Source: CAUJIW01 sp963205175 (GTDB lineage Bacteria > Pseudomonadota > Alphaproteobacteria > Sphingomonadales > Sphingomonadaceae). Taken from it: a stretch of DNA of 64,000 nt. Positions 1-8,329 of this stretch are shown in pieces. The position numbers were made by a program, and so were the translations under genes. Positions within the stretch are counted from its first letter, which is position 1. Every line of letters begins with the position of its first letter. The stretch lies in the NCBI GenBank assembly GCA_041060555.1, contig JBEUDS010000015.1. The stretch is one strand, 5' to 3'. The notes beneath the pieces are model-generated. The model did no database searches. It was not told the DNA's origin and saw only the letters and a program-made list of their open reading frames with translations.

Positions 1-295
1 TGCAAACTCCACCATAACGATGAACCCGGTGGCCACCAGCGACGCCGCATTCCGGGGTGGGGCATGCCCCACCCCGGAATACACCATCGCCTACACCGGA
101 AATTACACCACGAGCGCGGACGCTAACGACGACCACTCAGGGATGTCCGACTGGCGACAGGTTGCCACCGCGTGGCTATTCTCCCGCGACCATCTCACTC
201 TCTGAGAGGCTGGCACCGTCGGGCTGCCCGCACGGCTTGCCGGCAGCGCCCGCGCCTTCAAGGATGGCCGCCCCAAACAGCAGGAGGGTCGCGTC
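1..295. other. gene-free leader with a perfect palindrome
   Basis: I see no convincing gene here. It holds the perfect palindrome at 49-80 and, just before the dehydrogenase gene, a ribosome binding site AGGAGGG ending about 8 bases before the ATG at 296. Open frames crossing it have no recognisable domain and atypical composition. Confidence 0.6.
49..80. repeat. 32-bp perfect inverted repeat
   Basis: The left arm ATTCCGGGGTGGGGCA is followed directly by its exact reverse complement, with no spacer. As RNA it would form a very stable hairpin, but no T-run follows on either strand, so it is not a standard Rho-independent terminator. It could mark the end of the transcript of the unseen upstream gene or be a REP-like element. 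Confidence 0.8.
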
Positions 296-1042
296 ATGGC
301 GTTCACCAACAAGATCGCGCTGGTCACCGGCGCCGGCTCGGGCATCGGCCGCGCGGTCGCCATCGCCCTGGCACGCGAGAGCGCGACCGTGGTGCTGGCC
401 GGCCGCACCCTCGACAAACTGGAAGCCGTGGCGGCGGAGATCGCCGCCGCCGGCGGCACGGCGGTCGCCCGCGCCGCCGACGTCGCCGTGCGCGCCGAGA
501 ACGAGGCGCTGGTCGACTGGACGGTGGCGCGCTTCGGGCGGCTCGACCTTACCTTTAACAATGCCGGCGGCCACGGCGATTTCACGCCGCTGCACGAGAT
601 CGCGGTCGACGAGGCCGAATGGGTGATCGACCTCAACTTCAAGGCGGTGTTCTACGGCGTGCGGGCCCAGACCGCCGCCATGCTGCGCACCGGCGGCGGC
701 GCCATCGTCAACACCGCCTCGATCTTCGGCCTCAAGGGTGTGGCCGGCATCAGCCATTATGTCGCCGCCAAATTCGCCGTCGTCGGTCTCACCCGGTCGG
801 CGGCGCTCGACTATGTGCGGTCCGGCATCCGCATCAACGCCATCTGCCCCGGCGCCACCGAAACACCGAACCTGCTGCGCGTCACCGGCGGGGACGCGCA
901 CGCGCTCGACCACCTGGTGCCGATGGGCCGCCTCGGCCAGCCCGCCGAAATGGCCGAGGCGGTGGTCTGGCTGCTCTCCGACAAGGCCGCTTACGTCACC
1001 GGCGCCGTGCTGTCGGTGGATGGCGGGATGGCCGCCGGCTGA
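296..1042 (+). CDS. SDR family NAD(P)-dependent oxidoreductase
   Basis: A 248-residue classical short-chain dehydrogenase/reductase. The N-terminal Rossmann motif TGAGSGIG (about residues 11-18), the NNAG motif (88-91) and the catalytic triad Ser142, Tyr155 and Lys159 (YVAAK) are all present, and it ends with the usual SVDGG segment. An alcohol or hydroxyacyl group is the likely substrate, but the family does not allow a specific one to be named. The ATG at 296 has a good ribosome binding site (AGGAGGG). The stop codon lies inside the first copy of a 26-bp tandem repeat. The diiron oxygenase and reductase genes that follow on the same strand could be functionally linked, but the 314-bp gap contains its own promoter. 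Confidence 0.9.
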   Translation: MAFTNKIALVTGAGSGIGRAVAIALARESATVVLAGRTLDKLEAVAAEIAAAGGTAVARAADVAVRAENEALVDWTVARFGRLDLTFNNAGGHGDFTPLHEIAVDEAEWVIDLNFKAVFYGVRAQTAAMLRTGGGAIVNTASIFGLKGVAGISHYVAAKFAVVGLTRSAALDYVRSGIRINAICPGATETPNLLRVTGGDAHALDHLVPMGRLGQPAEMAEAVVWLLSDKAAYVTGAVLSVDGGMAAG

Positions 1043-1180
1043 GCCGGCAAGCAACGATCTCCGGCTGAGCCGGCAAGCAACGATCTCCGGCTGAGCCGGC
1101 AAGCAACGATCTCCGGCTGAGCCGGCAAGCAACGATCTCCGGCTGAGCCGGCAAGCAACGATCTCCGGCTGAGCCGGCTT
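1035..1180 (+). repeat. 26-bp tandem repeat, 5 full copies plus a partial
   Basis: Identical 26-bp units start at 1035, 1061, 1087, 1113 and 1139, with a 16-base partial copy from 1165 that diverges at its end. Each unit begins with CCGGCTGAGCCGG, itself a palindrome around a central G, and continues GCAAGCAACGATCT after an overlap. The first copy contains the last codons and TGA stop of the dehydrogenase gene, so the array looks like slippage amplification of that gene's 3' end. Spacers are absent, so it is not a CRISPR array. Confidence 0.95.
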
Positions 1181-1293
1181 AAGACGATTCCCGGCCGAAC
1201 TTGGCCGGCCAGCCCCTCTCCCGCACGCGCGCTCCCCTGTTGCCTTGGCGCCAGGCGCTTCGATGCGCCCGCTCGTGCCTGCTGCAAAATTAA

Positions 1294-1320
1294 TTGACCG
1301 ACCGTTCGGACTATTATAAT
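1294..1320 (+). promoter_or_regulatory. promoter with overlapping palindromic operator
   Basis: A -35 element TTGACC (1294-1299) and a perfect -10 TATAAT (1315-1320) are separated by 15 bp. The -35 and spacer coincide with an imperfect 20-bp palindrome at 1294-1313 (TTGACCGACCGTTCGGACTA, 14 of 20 positions symmetric), of the form often bound by TetR-family repressors. A protein bound there would block the promoter of the diiron gene. No TetR gene lies in the window. Confidence 0.65.
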
Positions 1321-1356
1321 CCTTGGACGACTCGAAAACATGAGGAGGAGCACCCG

Positions 1357-2379
1357 ATGCACAAGGAACGCCTGGCCGACACGATGGAATTTCCGCCCGC
1401 GACGCCGCAGCCCAACGTCTATCCGCTGTCCTGGCATTCGCAGACGGCGAAGATGGAGGAGATCTGGGACGCCTCGCAGCGCGAGTACTGGGATCCCAAG
1501 AAGTTGCCGTGGGCCAGCTTCAACGTCGACACCTACAGCTGGGAGGAACGCGAGGCGATCGCCTACTGGTGGACCTTGCTGTCGGTGTTCGATGCCTCCG
1601 CGCCGCCGGTGTTCGCCGAGGCGTTCATCAAGACCTACGAGATGCACGAGGAAGACGCGGTGCGCCGCTGCTTCTTCTCGGTGACCCGCGACGAGCAGAA
1701 CCATGAGCAGATGTGCGGCATGGCGATCACCCGCCTGCTCGGCCACCCCGACCCGCTGACCTACACCCCCAAGACCGATCTCGGTCGCCGGCTGCAGAAG
1801 AACGCCAGGTGGCTTTACCACAACGGCGGCCGCTACTGGACCGGCTACAAGGCCGCGGTGCCGAAATACAGCCTGGCGGTGCTGTTCAGCTCCTTCCTGA
1901 TGGGCGAGATCGCCGCCGCCACCATCTTCCACCAGATGGCCGCCGGCTGCACCGAGCCGGTGTTCAAGGAAGGCTTCCGCAACATCGGCCGCGACGAGGG
2001 CCGCCACATGGCGATCTGCCTGGCGCTGATGGAGCGCGACTATCCGAAGATGGACCTCAGCGAGAAGCCGATCATCACCAAGCAGGTGCGCGCCGGCTAC
2101 CTCTTCCTTTCCGCCGTGCTGTTCGAACCGCCGGCGGACTTCTGGGACCTGCCGGCCGACTTCATCGACAACCAGCGCGCGGGCGAGACGGTGGCCCGCA
2201 ACGCCGGCTTCCACATCCCCGACTACGAGACGAAGAAGAACAACTGGCGCTCGGCGATGCTGAACCTGAAGGGCGTGCTCGACAAATACGACATCCCCTT
2301 CCCGGCGATCCCCGAGGTGGGCATTTCCGGCCAGGAGATCACCGACGTCGACATGGAAGACATCATCCCGGTGTTCTGA
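1357..2379 (+). CDS. ferritin-like/R2-like diiron oxygenase or desaturase component
   Basis: A 340-residue protein with the four-helix diiron signature: Glu88, Glu113-x-x-His116 (DEQNH), Glu184 and Glu214-x-x-His217 (DEGRH). This places it in the ferritin/ribonucleotide-reductase-R2-like group, which includes desaturases, N-oxygenases and monooxygenases; I cannot name its substrate. I chose the ATG at 1357 because GAGGAGG lies just upstream; an in-frame TTG at 1294 falls inside the promoter. The next gene encodes a [2Fe-2S]/FAD/NAD(P)H reductase, the normal electron donor for such an enzyme, so the two should work as a two-component oxygenase in the cytoplasm. Expression is probably repressor-controlled through the palindrome at 1294-1313. 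Confidence 0.8.
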   Translation: MHKERLADTMEFPPATPQPNVYPLSWHSQTAKMEEIWDASQREYWDPKKLPWASFNVDTYSWEEREAIAYWWTLLSVFDASAPPVFAEAFIKTYEMHEEDAVRRCFFSVTRDEQNHEQMCGMAITRLLGHPDPLTYTPKTDLGRRLQKNARWLYHNGGRYWTGYKAAVPKYSLAVLFSSFLMGEIAAATIFHQMAAGCTEPVFKEGFRNIGRDEGRHMAICLALMERDYPKMDLSEKPIITKQVRAGYLFLSAVLFEPPADFWDLPADFIDNQRAGETVARNAGFHIPDYETKKNNWRSAMLNLKGVLDKYDIPFPAIPEVGISGQEITDVDMEDIIPVF

Positions 2380-2489
2380 CCCCTGTCGCCGCACGCCGTG
2401 CCGGCGCCGCGCGCCCTCTCCCGCGCGACGCCGGCCGGTGTCGTCTGACCCCGTACCGTGGCCCACCGCCCGCCGAAGAAGGACCGACC

Positions 2490-3536
2490 ATGACCGAGAT
2501 CTGCCTCTCCCCCTCCGGCAAGGTGGTGGAAAGCCAGCCCGGCGACACCGTGCTCGCTGCACTGGAGCGCGCGGGCTACGCCCTGCCCAACAACTGCCGC
2601 GCCGGCGCCTGCGGCGAATGCAAGGTGCGGGTGATGTCCGGCGATTTCGACCAGGGCATGGTGCTCGACATGGCGCTGTCGCAGGAAGAACGCGCCCAGG
2701 GCTACGGCCTGATGTGCATGGCCAAGCCCACCAGCGACCGGCTGGTCATCGAATGGGGCACCGAGGACGCCAAGCCCAAGCTGTTCCCGCCCCAGACCCG
2801 CCAGCCGTTCATCGTCACCGACCGCATCCCGCGTTCCAGCCGCATCGTCGAGCTGCACCTGCGGCCGCTGGGCACGCCGATGCGCTACTGGCCGGGGCAA
2901 TATGTCGTGCTCGGCGACGCGCCGGCCGGCGCGCCGCCGCGCTGCTATTCCATCGCCAACGCGCCGCGCCCCGATGGCGAGATCGTGCTGCAGGTGGCCC
3001 GCGTCGACGACGGCCTCACCAGCCGCTGGATTCACGACAGCCTGGCCATCGGCGCCTATGTTTCGGTGGATGGCCCCTATGGCACCTTCATCGGCGATCC
3101 GTCGGTGGAAACGCCGGTGCTGTGCCTGGCCGCCGGCACCGGGCTGGCGCCAATTCTCGCGCTCACCGAAGCCGCGTTGCGGCGCAACTATCGCCAGCCG
3201 GTGACGCTGCTGGTCTCCGCCCGCAGCCGCGCCGACCTCTATGGCGAAGGCCTGCTGGCCTACTGGCAGACGCGCCATCGCAATTTCAAATATCGCGCCG
3301 CGCTCACCCGCGAGACCGACCCGGCGCTGCTGAACGGCCGCCTGCCCGTCGTGCTGCCAGGCCTGTTCGAGGATCTGTCGTCCCACTCGGTGTTCATTGC
3401 CGGCAGCCCGGACTTTGTCGCCGACTGCACCAGGGCCGTAACGGCGCTGGGGGCGAAACCGGGCCAGATTCACACTGAAGGCTATTTCGGCCAGGCCCAG
3501 CCGGAAGCACCACCGCCGGAGCAGCTGGTCGCCTGA
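2490..3536 (+). CDS. 2Fe-2S ferredoxin-flavin NAD(P)H oxidoreductase
   Basis: A 348-residue electron-transfer protein. The N-terminal plant-type ferredoxin domain has Cys36, Cys41, Cys44 and Cys76 as cluster ligands. The FAD-binding motif RCYSIAN is at about 151-157 and the nucleotide-binding GTGLAP at about 216-221, with a C-terminal GSPDFV segment typical of the ferredoxin-NADP reductase fold. The order ferredoxin-FAD-NAD is that of BenC/XylA-like reductases. It lies 110 bp after the diiron protein gene and is its likely reductase. The true start is the ATG at 2490, where the ferredoxin domain begins. Confidence 0.88.
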   Translation: MTEICLSPSGKVVESQPGDTVLAALERAGYALPNNCRAGACGECKVRVMSGDFDQGMVLDMALSQEERAQGYGLMCMAKPTSDRLVIEWGTEDAKPKLFPPQTRQPFIVTDRIPRSSRIVELHLRPLGTPMRYWPGQYVVLGDAPAGAPPRCYSIANAPRPDGEIVLQVARVDDGLTSRWIHDSLAIGAYVSVDGPYGTFIGDPSVETPVLCLAAGTGLAPILALTEAALRRNYRQPVTLLVSARSRADLYGEGLLAYWQTRHRNFKYRAALTRETDPALLNGRLPVVLPGLFEDLSSHSVFIAGSPDFVADCTRAVTALGAKPGQIHTEGYFGQAQPEAPPPEQLVA

Positions 3537-3578
3537 TCGACGATCCGGCGCGACGGATGCCGCGAGACCGGCTGCGGC

Positions 3579-4844
3579 TCAGCGCGGCCAGGTCTCCAGC
3601 GTCTCGACAAAGCGGCCGAGCCAGGCATTGGTCTGGTGGCCGTCGACCACCCGGTGATCGATGGTCAGCGAGACATAGGCCATCGGCCGGATGACCATGG
3701 CATCGCTGCCATCGACGCCGCGCACCACCACCCGCTTCTCCAGCTTGCCGACGCCCAGAATGGCCGACTGCGGCTGCTGGATGATGATCGGCGTCGCCAC
3801 CAGCGAGCCGGACACACCGTGGTTGGAAATCGAGAAGGTGCCGCCCTGCACGTCGCGCGGCACCAGCTTGCCGGCGCGGGCGCGCGCCGTCACGTCCTGC
3901 AGCCGGGCGGCGATGCCTTCCAGCGAAAGCGCCTGTGCCTGATGGATCACCGGCACCACCAGTCCCTTGTCGCCGAGCGCGGTGCCGACGCCGATGTTGA
4001 TGTCGTCGAACAGTTCCAGATAATCGTCATGCCAGCGGCTGTTGAGCGCCGGCACCGCCTTCATGGCGGCGACGCAGGCGGCCACCAGGTAGGCCGTATA
4101 GGTCAGCGCCACACCCTGACGCTCGAACGCCGCCTTGTGCGCCGCCCGATGCGCCATGATGGCCGAGAAGTCGGCCTCGAACACCGCCGTGACATGCGGC
4201 GCCACCGTCACCGACCGCACCATGTTCTCCGCGATCAGCCGGCGCATCCGGTCATGCGGCACCTGACGGCCGCCCGGGGTGCCACGCGCCTCGACAGCGG
4301 GCAGCGGCACGGCCGGCATGGCTGATGGGACGGGGGTGGTTGATGCAACAGGGGTAGCGGGTGTGGTGGACAGGGCCGCCACCGCCGCGTCGACGTCGGC
4401 GCGGGTGATCCGCCCGCCCTTGCCGCTGCCTCGGATCGTCGCCGGATCGAGACCATGGTCCGTGAGCGCGCGCCGCACCGACGGCGACAGGCGCAGTTCG
4501 GGGTCGCGCAGGCCGGCCGTCGGCACGATGATCGGCGTCGCGGTTGCCGCACTGGCAGGCATTGCAGCCACAGCCGCAGCGGTCGCCGGCGCCGCCTCGT
4601 GCGCCACCTCGCCCAGTGGCCGCAGCCGGCCGAGAATGGCGCCCGGCACGGCTTCCGCCTCGCTGGTGAGCAGGATTTCCGCCAGCACGCCGGCGGCCGG
4701 CGCCGGCACTTCCTGCGTCACCTTGTCGGTCTCCAGCTCCACCAGCGGATCGTCCGCCGCCACGGTGTCGCCGACCGCCTTCAGCCAGCCGCGCACCACC
4801 GCCTTGGTGCCTTCCTGTTCCAGCGGCACGATGATGTCGATCAT
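3579..4844 (-). CDS. 2-oxo acid dehydrogenase E2, dihydrolipoamide acyltransferase
   Basis: A 421-residue E2 subunit. One lipoyl domain carries the acceptor lysine in the motif ETDKVTQEVPAP (about residue 41), followed by an Ala/Pro-rich linker, a peripheral subunit-binding domain (about 117-154, LSPSVRRAL...GGRITRADV) and the catalytic acyltransferase domain ending with DHRVVDG. The ATG at 4844 has GAGGAG 7 bases upstream; the GTG at 4850 is too close to it. It follows the fused E1 gene by 11 bp in the same operon. It should transfer the acyl group to CoA. No E3 gene is present here, so dihydrolipoamide dehydrogenase must come from elsewhere. Confidence 0.92.
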   Translation of the reverse strand: MIDIIVPLEQEGTKAVVRGWLKAVGDTVAADDPLVELETDKVTQEVPAPAAGVLAEILLTSEAEAVPGAILGRLRPLGEVAHEAAPATAAAVAAMPASAATATPIIVPTAGLRDPELRLSPSVRRALTDHGLDPATIRGSGKGGRITRADVDAAVAALSTTPATPVASTTPVPSAMPAVPLPAVEARGTPGGRQVPHDRMRRLIAENMVRSVTVAPHVTAVFEADFSAIMAHRAAHKAAFERQGVALTYTAYLVAACVAAMKAVPALNSRWHDDYLELFDDINIGVGTALGDKGLVVPVIHQAQALSLEGIAARLQDVTARARAGKLVPRDVQGGTFSISNHGVSGSLVATPIIIQQPQSAILGVGKLEKRVVVRGVDGSDAMVIRPMAYVSLTIDHRVVDGHQTNAWLGRFVETLETWPR

Positions 4845-4855
4845 GGTCACGCTCC

Positions 4856-6976
4856 TCAGAACGCCAGCAGGTCGTCGACTTTGGCGCGGATGCGCGCCAC
4901 CGACGGCACCGCCGCGTCCAGCAGCACCGGATGGTGCGGGTTGGGCACATCCGGCATGGTCAGCCGTGCCACCGGCGCATCGAGATCAAGGAACGCCTCG
5001 TCGGCGACCACCGCCGCGATCTCGGCGCCGAAGCCCGCCGTCTGCAAATCCTCGTGCACGATCAGGCAGCGGCGGGTCCGGCGCACCGACTCCAGCACCG
5101 CCGGCTTGTCCCACGGCATCAGCGTGCGCAGGTCGATGACGTCGACCGGCAGGCCCTCGGCCGCTTCCTCGCAACGATGCACCATGGCGCCCCAGGTGAC
5201 GATGGTCAGCGCGTCGCCCGCGCAGGTGCGTCGCGCCTTGCCGAACGGCAGGGCGAAGTCGTCGCCGGGATAGGGCCGGCGCGCCCAGGCATGATCGAGC
5301 ATCGCCCGGTGTTCGAAGAAGATCACCGGATCGTTGCCGCGCAACGCGGTGCGCAGCAGGCCGACCGCGTCCTCGGCGTTCGAGGGCACCGCCACCATCC
5401 AGCCCGGCTGGTGGACGAAGGCCACCTCGTTGGTCTGGCTGTGCCACGGGTCGCCGCACTTGAAATAGCCGCCGGGCACCCGCAGCACCATCGGCGCGGC
5501 GAAGCGGTTGTTGGTGCGCCAGCGCATGGTGCCGCAATCGTTGATCTGCTCGGTGGCCGGCTCGGCATATTTGCGGAACTGGATTTCCGGCACCGGCATC
5601 AGGCCGGCCAGCGCCATGCCGACGGCGCGCCCGACAATGCCTTCCTCCGACAGGCTGGTATCGAACACCCGGCCTGACCCGAATTTTTCCTGCAAGCCCA
5701 GCGTCACGGCATGCACGCCGCCCTTGGCCGCCACGTCCTCACCAAACACCACCACGCGCGGGTTGATCTCCAGTTCATGCTCCAGCGTGCGGCGGATCGC
5801 CGTCACCATGTTGATGCGCTGGCCGCTGCCCGCCGGCCGATCGGTGGTGGCGGGCGGCACATAACCGTGCGTCCACTGCCCGCCCATGGTCTGCAAGGCG
5901 TCGTGCTCGGCGAACACATGGGTCATCACCTGCGCCGGGTCCGGCAATGGCCGGGCTTCCGCCTGCGTCCGCGCCGTCTCGGCGTCGAACGCGGCCCGCG
6001 CGGCGATGTCGTCCCACTCTGTCTCGCTCAGCAGCGCCGGCACCAGATGGTCGCGCAGCTTGGGCAGCGGATCGCGCGCCCATTCAGCGGCCACGATGTC
6101 GGCCGACTTGTAGGCCTGGGTGTCCTGAAAGCTGTGACCCTGCAGGCGCGGCACGGTGAGCCGCAGCAAGGCCGGGCCACGGCGGGCGCGCACATGGCCG
6201 GTGGCGGCGGCGACCAGCCGGGCGGCTTCCGCCGGCTCGGTGCCGTCGCCGCTGAGAATCTCCAGCCCGGCGAAGCCGCTGAGGTTGGCGGCGATGTTGC
6301 CACCCGGGGTCTGGAACGTCGACGGCACGGAAATGCCGAAGCCGTTGTCCTCGATGTAGAACAGCATCGGCAGCTTCTGGGTGGTGGCGATGGTGAGCGC
6401 GGCCCAGAAGCCGTTGGAGGCCACCGAGCCATCCCCGCCCAGCACCACCGAGATGGCCTGGTCGTAGTCGCTGTCGCCCAGTTCGCGGCGGTAATAGTCG
6501 ATCGCCTGCGCCCAGCCGGCGGTCGGCGTGTACTGCGCGCCAACGCCGCCGCACATCGGCAAGGCCGAGGCGCCGCGCGGGTTGGGATAGTTGAACACCA
6601 CGCCGATGTCGCGGCCGCCGGAATAGCCGCCGGCGCGGCCCATCGCCGAGCCCAGCGCGTCGGCGACGTCGACACCCAGCGCCAGCAGCAGCGGGCGGGA
6701 ACGATAATAGCCGCAGGCGGCGTCGTGCCGGTCGGTCAGCGACAGGCCGAGCAGCACCTGGGCCAGGTCGTGACCACGGGCGGAGAACTGGTAGAGCACC
6801 TTCTTCTCCGGTACCAGCCGCTGTTCCTCCATCTGGTCGAGCGCGCGGGAGAGCTGCACCAGATACGCGACGTGGCGCCAATCCACCGCCGCGTCGGGGG
6901 CATTGCGCAGCACCGGCATCGCGATCTCTCCCTGACCGGACAGCCGCTTCATCGCCTGCTCCTGCTCCCGCCTCAT
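4856..6976 (-). CDS. fused E1 alpha-beta 2-oxo acid dehydrogenase
   Basis: A 706-residue single-chain E1 with an alpha-like half and a beta-like half joined. The thiamine-diphosphate motif GDG (181-183) with the paired Asn211 lies in the alpha half; the beta half begins around 360 with VFGEDVAAKGG and ends with the transketolase C-terminal domain. Such fused E1 proteins decarboxylate branched-chain or aryl 2-oxo acids rather than pyruvate, though specificity cannot be read here. The start at 6976 overlaps the stop of the upstream aminotransferase gene (ATGA) behind GAGGCGG, suggesting translational coupling; an in-frame ATG at 6952 is the alternative. Confidence 0.9.
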   Translation of the reverse strand: MRREQEQAMKRLSGQGEIAMPVLRNAPDAAVDWRHVAYLVQLSRALDQMEEQRLVPEKKVLYQFSARGHDLAQVLLGLSLTDRHDAACGYYRSRPLLLALGVDVADALGSAMGRAGGYSGGRDIGVVFNYPNPRGASALPMCGGVGAQYTPTAGWAQAIDYYRRELGDSDYDQAISVVLGGDGSVASNGFWAALTIATTQKLPMLFYIEDNGFGISVPSTFQTPGGNIAANLSGFAGLEILSGDGTEPAEAARLVAAATGHVRARRGPALLRLTVPRLQGHSFQDTQAYKSADIVAAEWARDPLPKLRDHLVPALLSETEWDDIAARAAFDAETARTQAEARPLPDPAQVMTHVFAEHDALQTMGGQWTHGYVPPATTDRPAGSGQRINMVTAIRRTLEHELEINPRVVVFGEDVAAKGGVHAVTLGLQEKFGSGRVFDTSLSEEGIVGRAVGMALAGLMPVPEIQFRKYAEPATEQINDCGTMRWRTNNRFAAPMVLRVPGGYFKCGDPWHSQTNEVAFVHQPGWMVAVPSNAEDAVGLLRTALRGNDPVIFFEHRAMLDHAWARRPYPGDDFALPFGKARRTCAGDALTIVTWGAMVHRCEEAAEGLPVDVIDLRTLMPWDKPAVLESVRRTRRCLIVHEDLQTAGFGAEIAAVVADEAFLDLDAPVARLTMPDVPNPHHPVLLDAAVPSVARIRAKVDDLLAF

Positions 6977-8208
6977 GCCACCGCCTCGCGTACCGCCGTC
7001 AGTGCATCGACGAGCGCCGGCACCTGGGCTTCCGTCAGACCGGCGATGTTGATCCGCCCCGATCCCGCCATGTAGATGCCGCGCGCCTCGCGCAGCCACG
7101 CCACCTGGGCCGGCGACAGCGCCAGCGTCGAGAACAGCCCCTGCTGGACGGAGAGCGCCGCCAGCGACGGCTCGGCCGCGGCCAGCGCCTGGCGCAGCGC
7201 ACGGATGCGCGCGCCCATGCCGTCCAGCTCCGCCCGCCACAGCGCCGTCAGCGCCGGCGTTTCCAGCACGATGCGCGCGACCGCCGCGCCATGATCGGGC
7301 GGCATCGACCAGTTGACCCGCGCCAGCGCGAACAGATTGGAGCGCACCGCCGCCGTGGTTCGGGCATGGCCAGTCAGCGCGTAGAGGGCGCCGGTGCGTT
7401 CCCGGTAAAGCGCGAAATTCTTGTCGCAGGAATAGGCGACCAGCGCCTCCTCTACGGCGCCGAGCAGATGGCGCGGCCCGGCGGCGTCTGCCTCCAGCCC
7501 CGCGCCGAGGCCCTGATAGGCGATGTCGATCAACGGCAGCAGGTGGCGTTCCTGCACCAGCCGGGTGATCTCCCGCCACTGGTCAAGGCTGAAATCGGCG
7601 CCGGTCGGGTTGTGGCAGCAGCCATGCAGCAGCACGACGTCGCCGGGCGCGGCCGCCGCCAGTGCCGTCGCCACCTCATCAAAGCACAGGCGCTGCGACG
7701 CGACATCGAAGTGGCGGTGTGGCACGACATGCAGGCCGCAGGTGGTGAAAATCGCCGCGTGATTGGGCCAGGTCGGCGTACCGACATGAATGCGCGCGCC
7801 AGGGCGCGCCCTGGCGATAGCCTCCGCCGCCAGTCGCAGCGCACCGGTGCCGCCGGGCGTCTGCAAACCGGTGAGGCGGTCGCCAAGCGACAGGTCGCCC
7901 AGCAGCACCGGCATCAGTGCCTCGACGAACCCGATGTCGCCTTCCGGGCCAAGATAGCCCTTGCTGGTCTGCGCGTCGGCGAGGTGGCGTTCCGCCTGCT
8001 TGACCGCCGCCATCACCGGCGTGGCGCCAGCCGCATCACGATAGACGCCGACGCCAAGATCGATCTTGGTGGCGCGCGGATCGGCGCGAAAGGCCGCGAT
8101 CAGCGCCAGCAGCGGATCGGCCGGTTGCGCCGCGAGACCGGCCAGCAGGCCCGCCGCGCGCGGCACCCCGCCCGCGCATTCCGACACCCCACGCGAATAA
8201 TCCGCCAT
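6973..8208 (-). CDS. aspartate/aromatic amino acid aminotransferase, class I
   Basis: A 411-residue fold-type I PLP aminotransferase of the AspC/TyrB type. Visible signatures are DLGVGVYRD (about 50-58), TPTWPNH (144-150), CHNPTG (198-203), DIAYQG (228-233) and the PLP lysine Lys263 in SCDKNFALYRERTGAL, where Arg271 probably binds the substrate carboxylate. The PLP site reads SCDK instead of the usual SxSK. It is first in an operon with fused E1 and E2, so its product 2-oxo acid (likely aromatic or branched) should feed straight into oxidative decarboxylation. The N-terminus is about 20 residues longer than usual, so the real start may be further in. Confidence 0.88.
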   Translation of the reverse strand: MADYSRGVSECAGGVPRAAGLLAGLAAQPADPLLALIAAFRADPRATKIDLGVGVYRDAAGATPVMAAVKQAERHLADAQTSKGYLGPEGDIGFVEALMPVLLGDLSLGDRLTGLQTPGGTGALRLAAEAIARARPGARIHVGTPTWPNHAAIFTTCGLHVVPHRHFDVASQRLCFDEVATALAAAAPGDVVLLHGCCHNPTGADFSLDQWREITRLVQERHLLPLIDIAYQGLGAGLEADAAGPRHLLGAVEEALVAYSCDKNFALYRERTGALYALTGHARTTAAVRSNLFALARVNWSMPPDHGAAVARIVLETPALTALWRAELDGMGARIRALRQALAAAEPSLAALSVQQGLFSTLALSPAQVAWLREARGIYMAGSGRINIAGLTEAQVPALVDALTAVREAVA

Positions 8209-8329
8209 ACTCGTCTCCCCCGCGACACGCTGTGGCGGTCATTTTATGGCGGCGCGATGATGATTGCCTTTCAGTGTGAGTGCGATTTGGCGGTTTTCTG
8301 AACCAGATGTTTCATGTAATGGTATTCAA
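8209..8329. promoter_or_regulatory. divergent control region, aminotransferase operon / Lrp gene
   Basis: This 121-bp gap separates the minus-strand aminotransferase operon from the plus-strand Lrp/AsnC gene. An imperfect AT-rich dyad around 8310-8336 (TTCATGTAAT followed by ATTCAAATGAA) is a candidate site for the regulator itself. No clear -35/-10 pair stands out. Confidence 0.4.

Noticed and set aside
1035..1180. CRISPR array
   Set aside because: The units are contiguous with no spacers and there are no cas genes.
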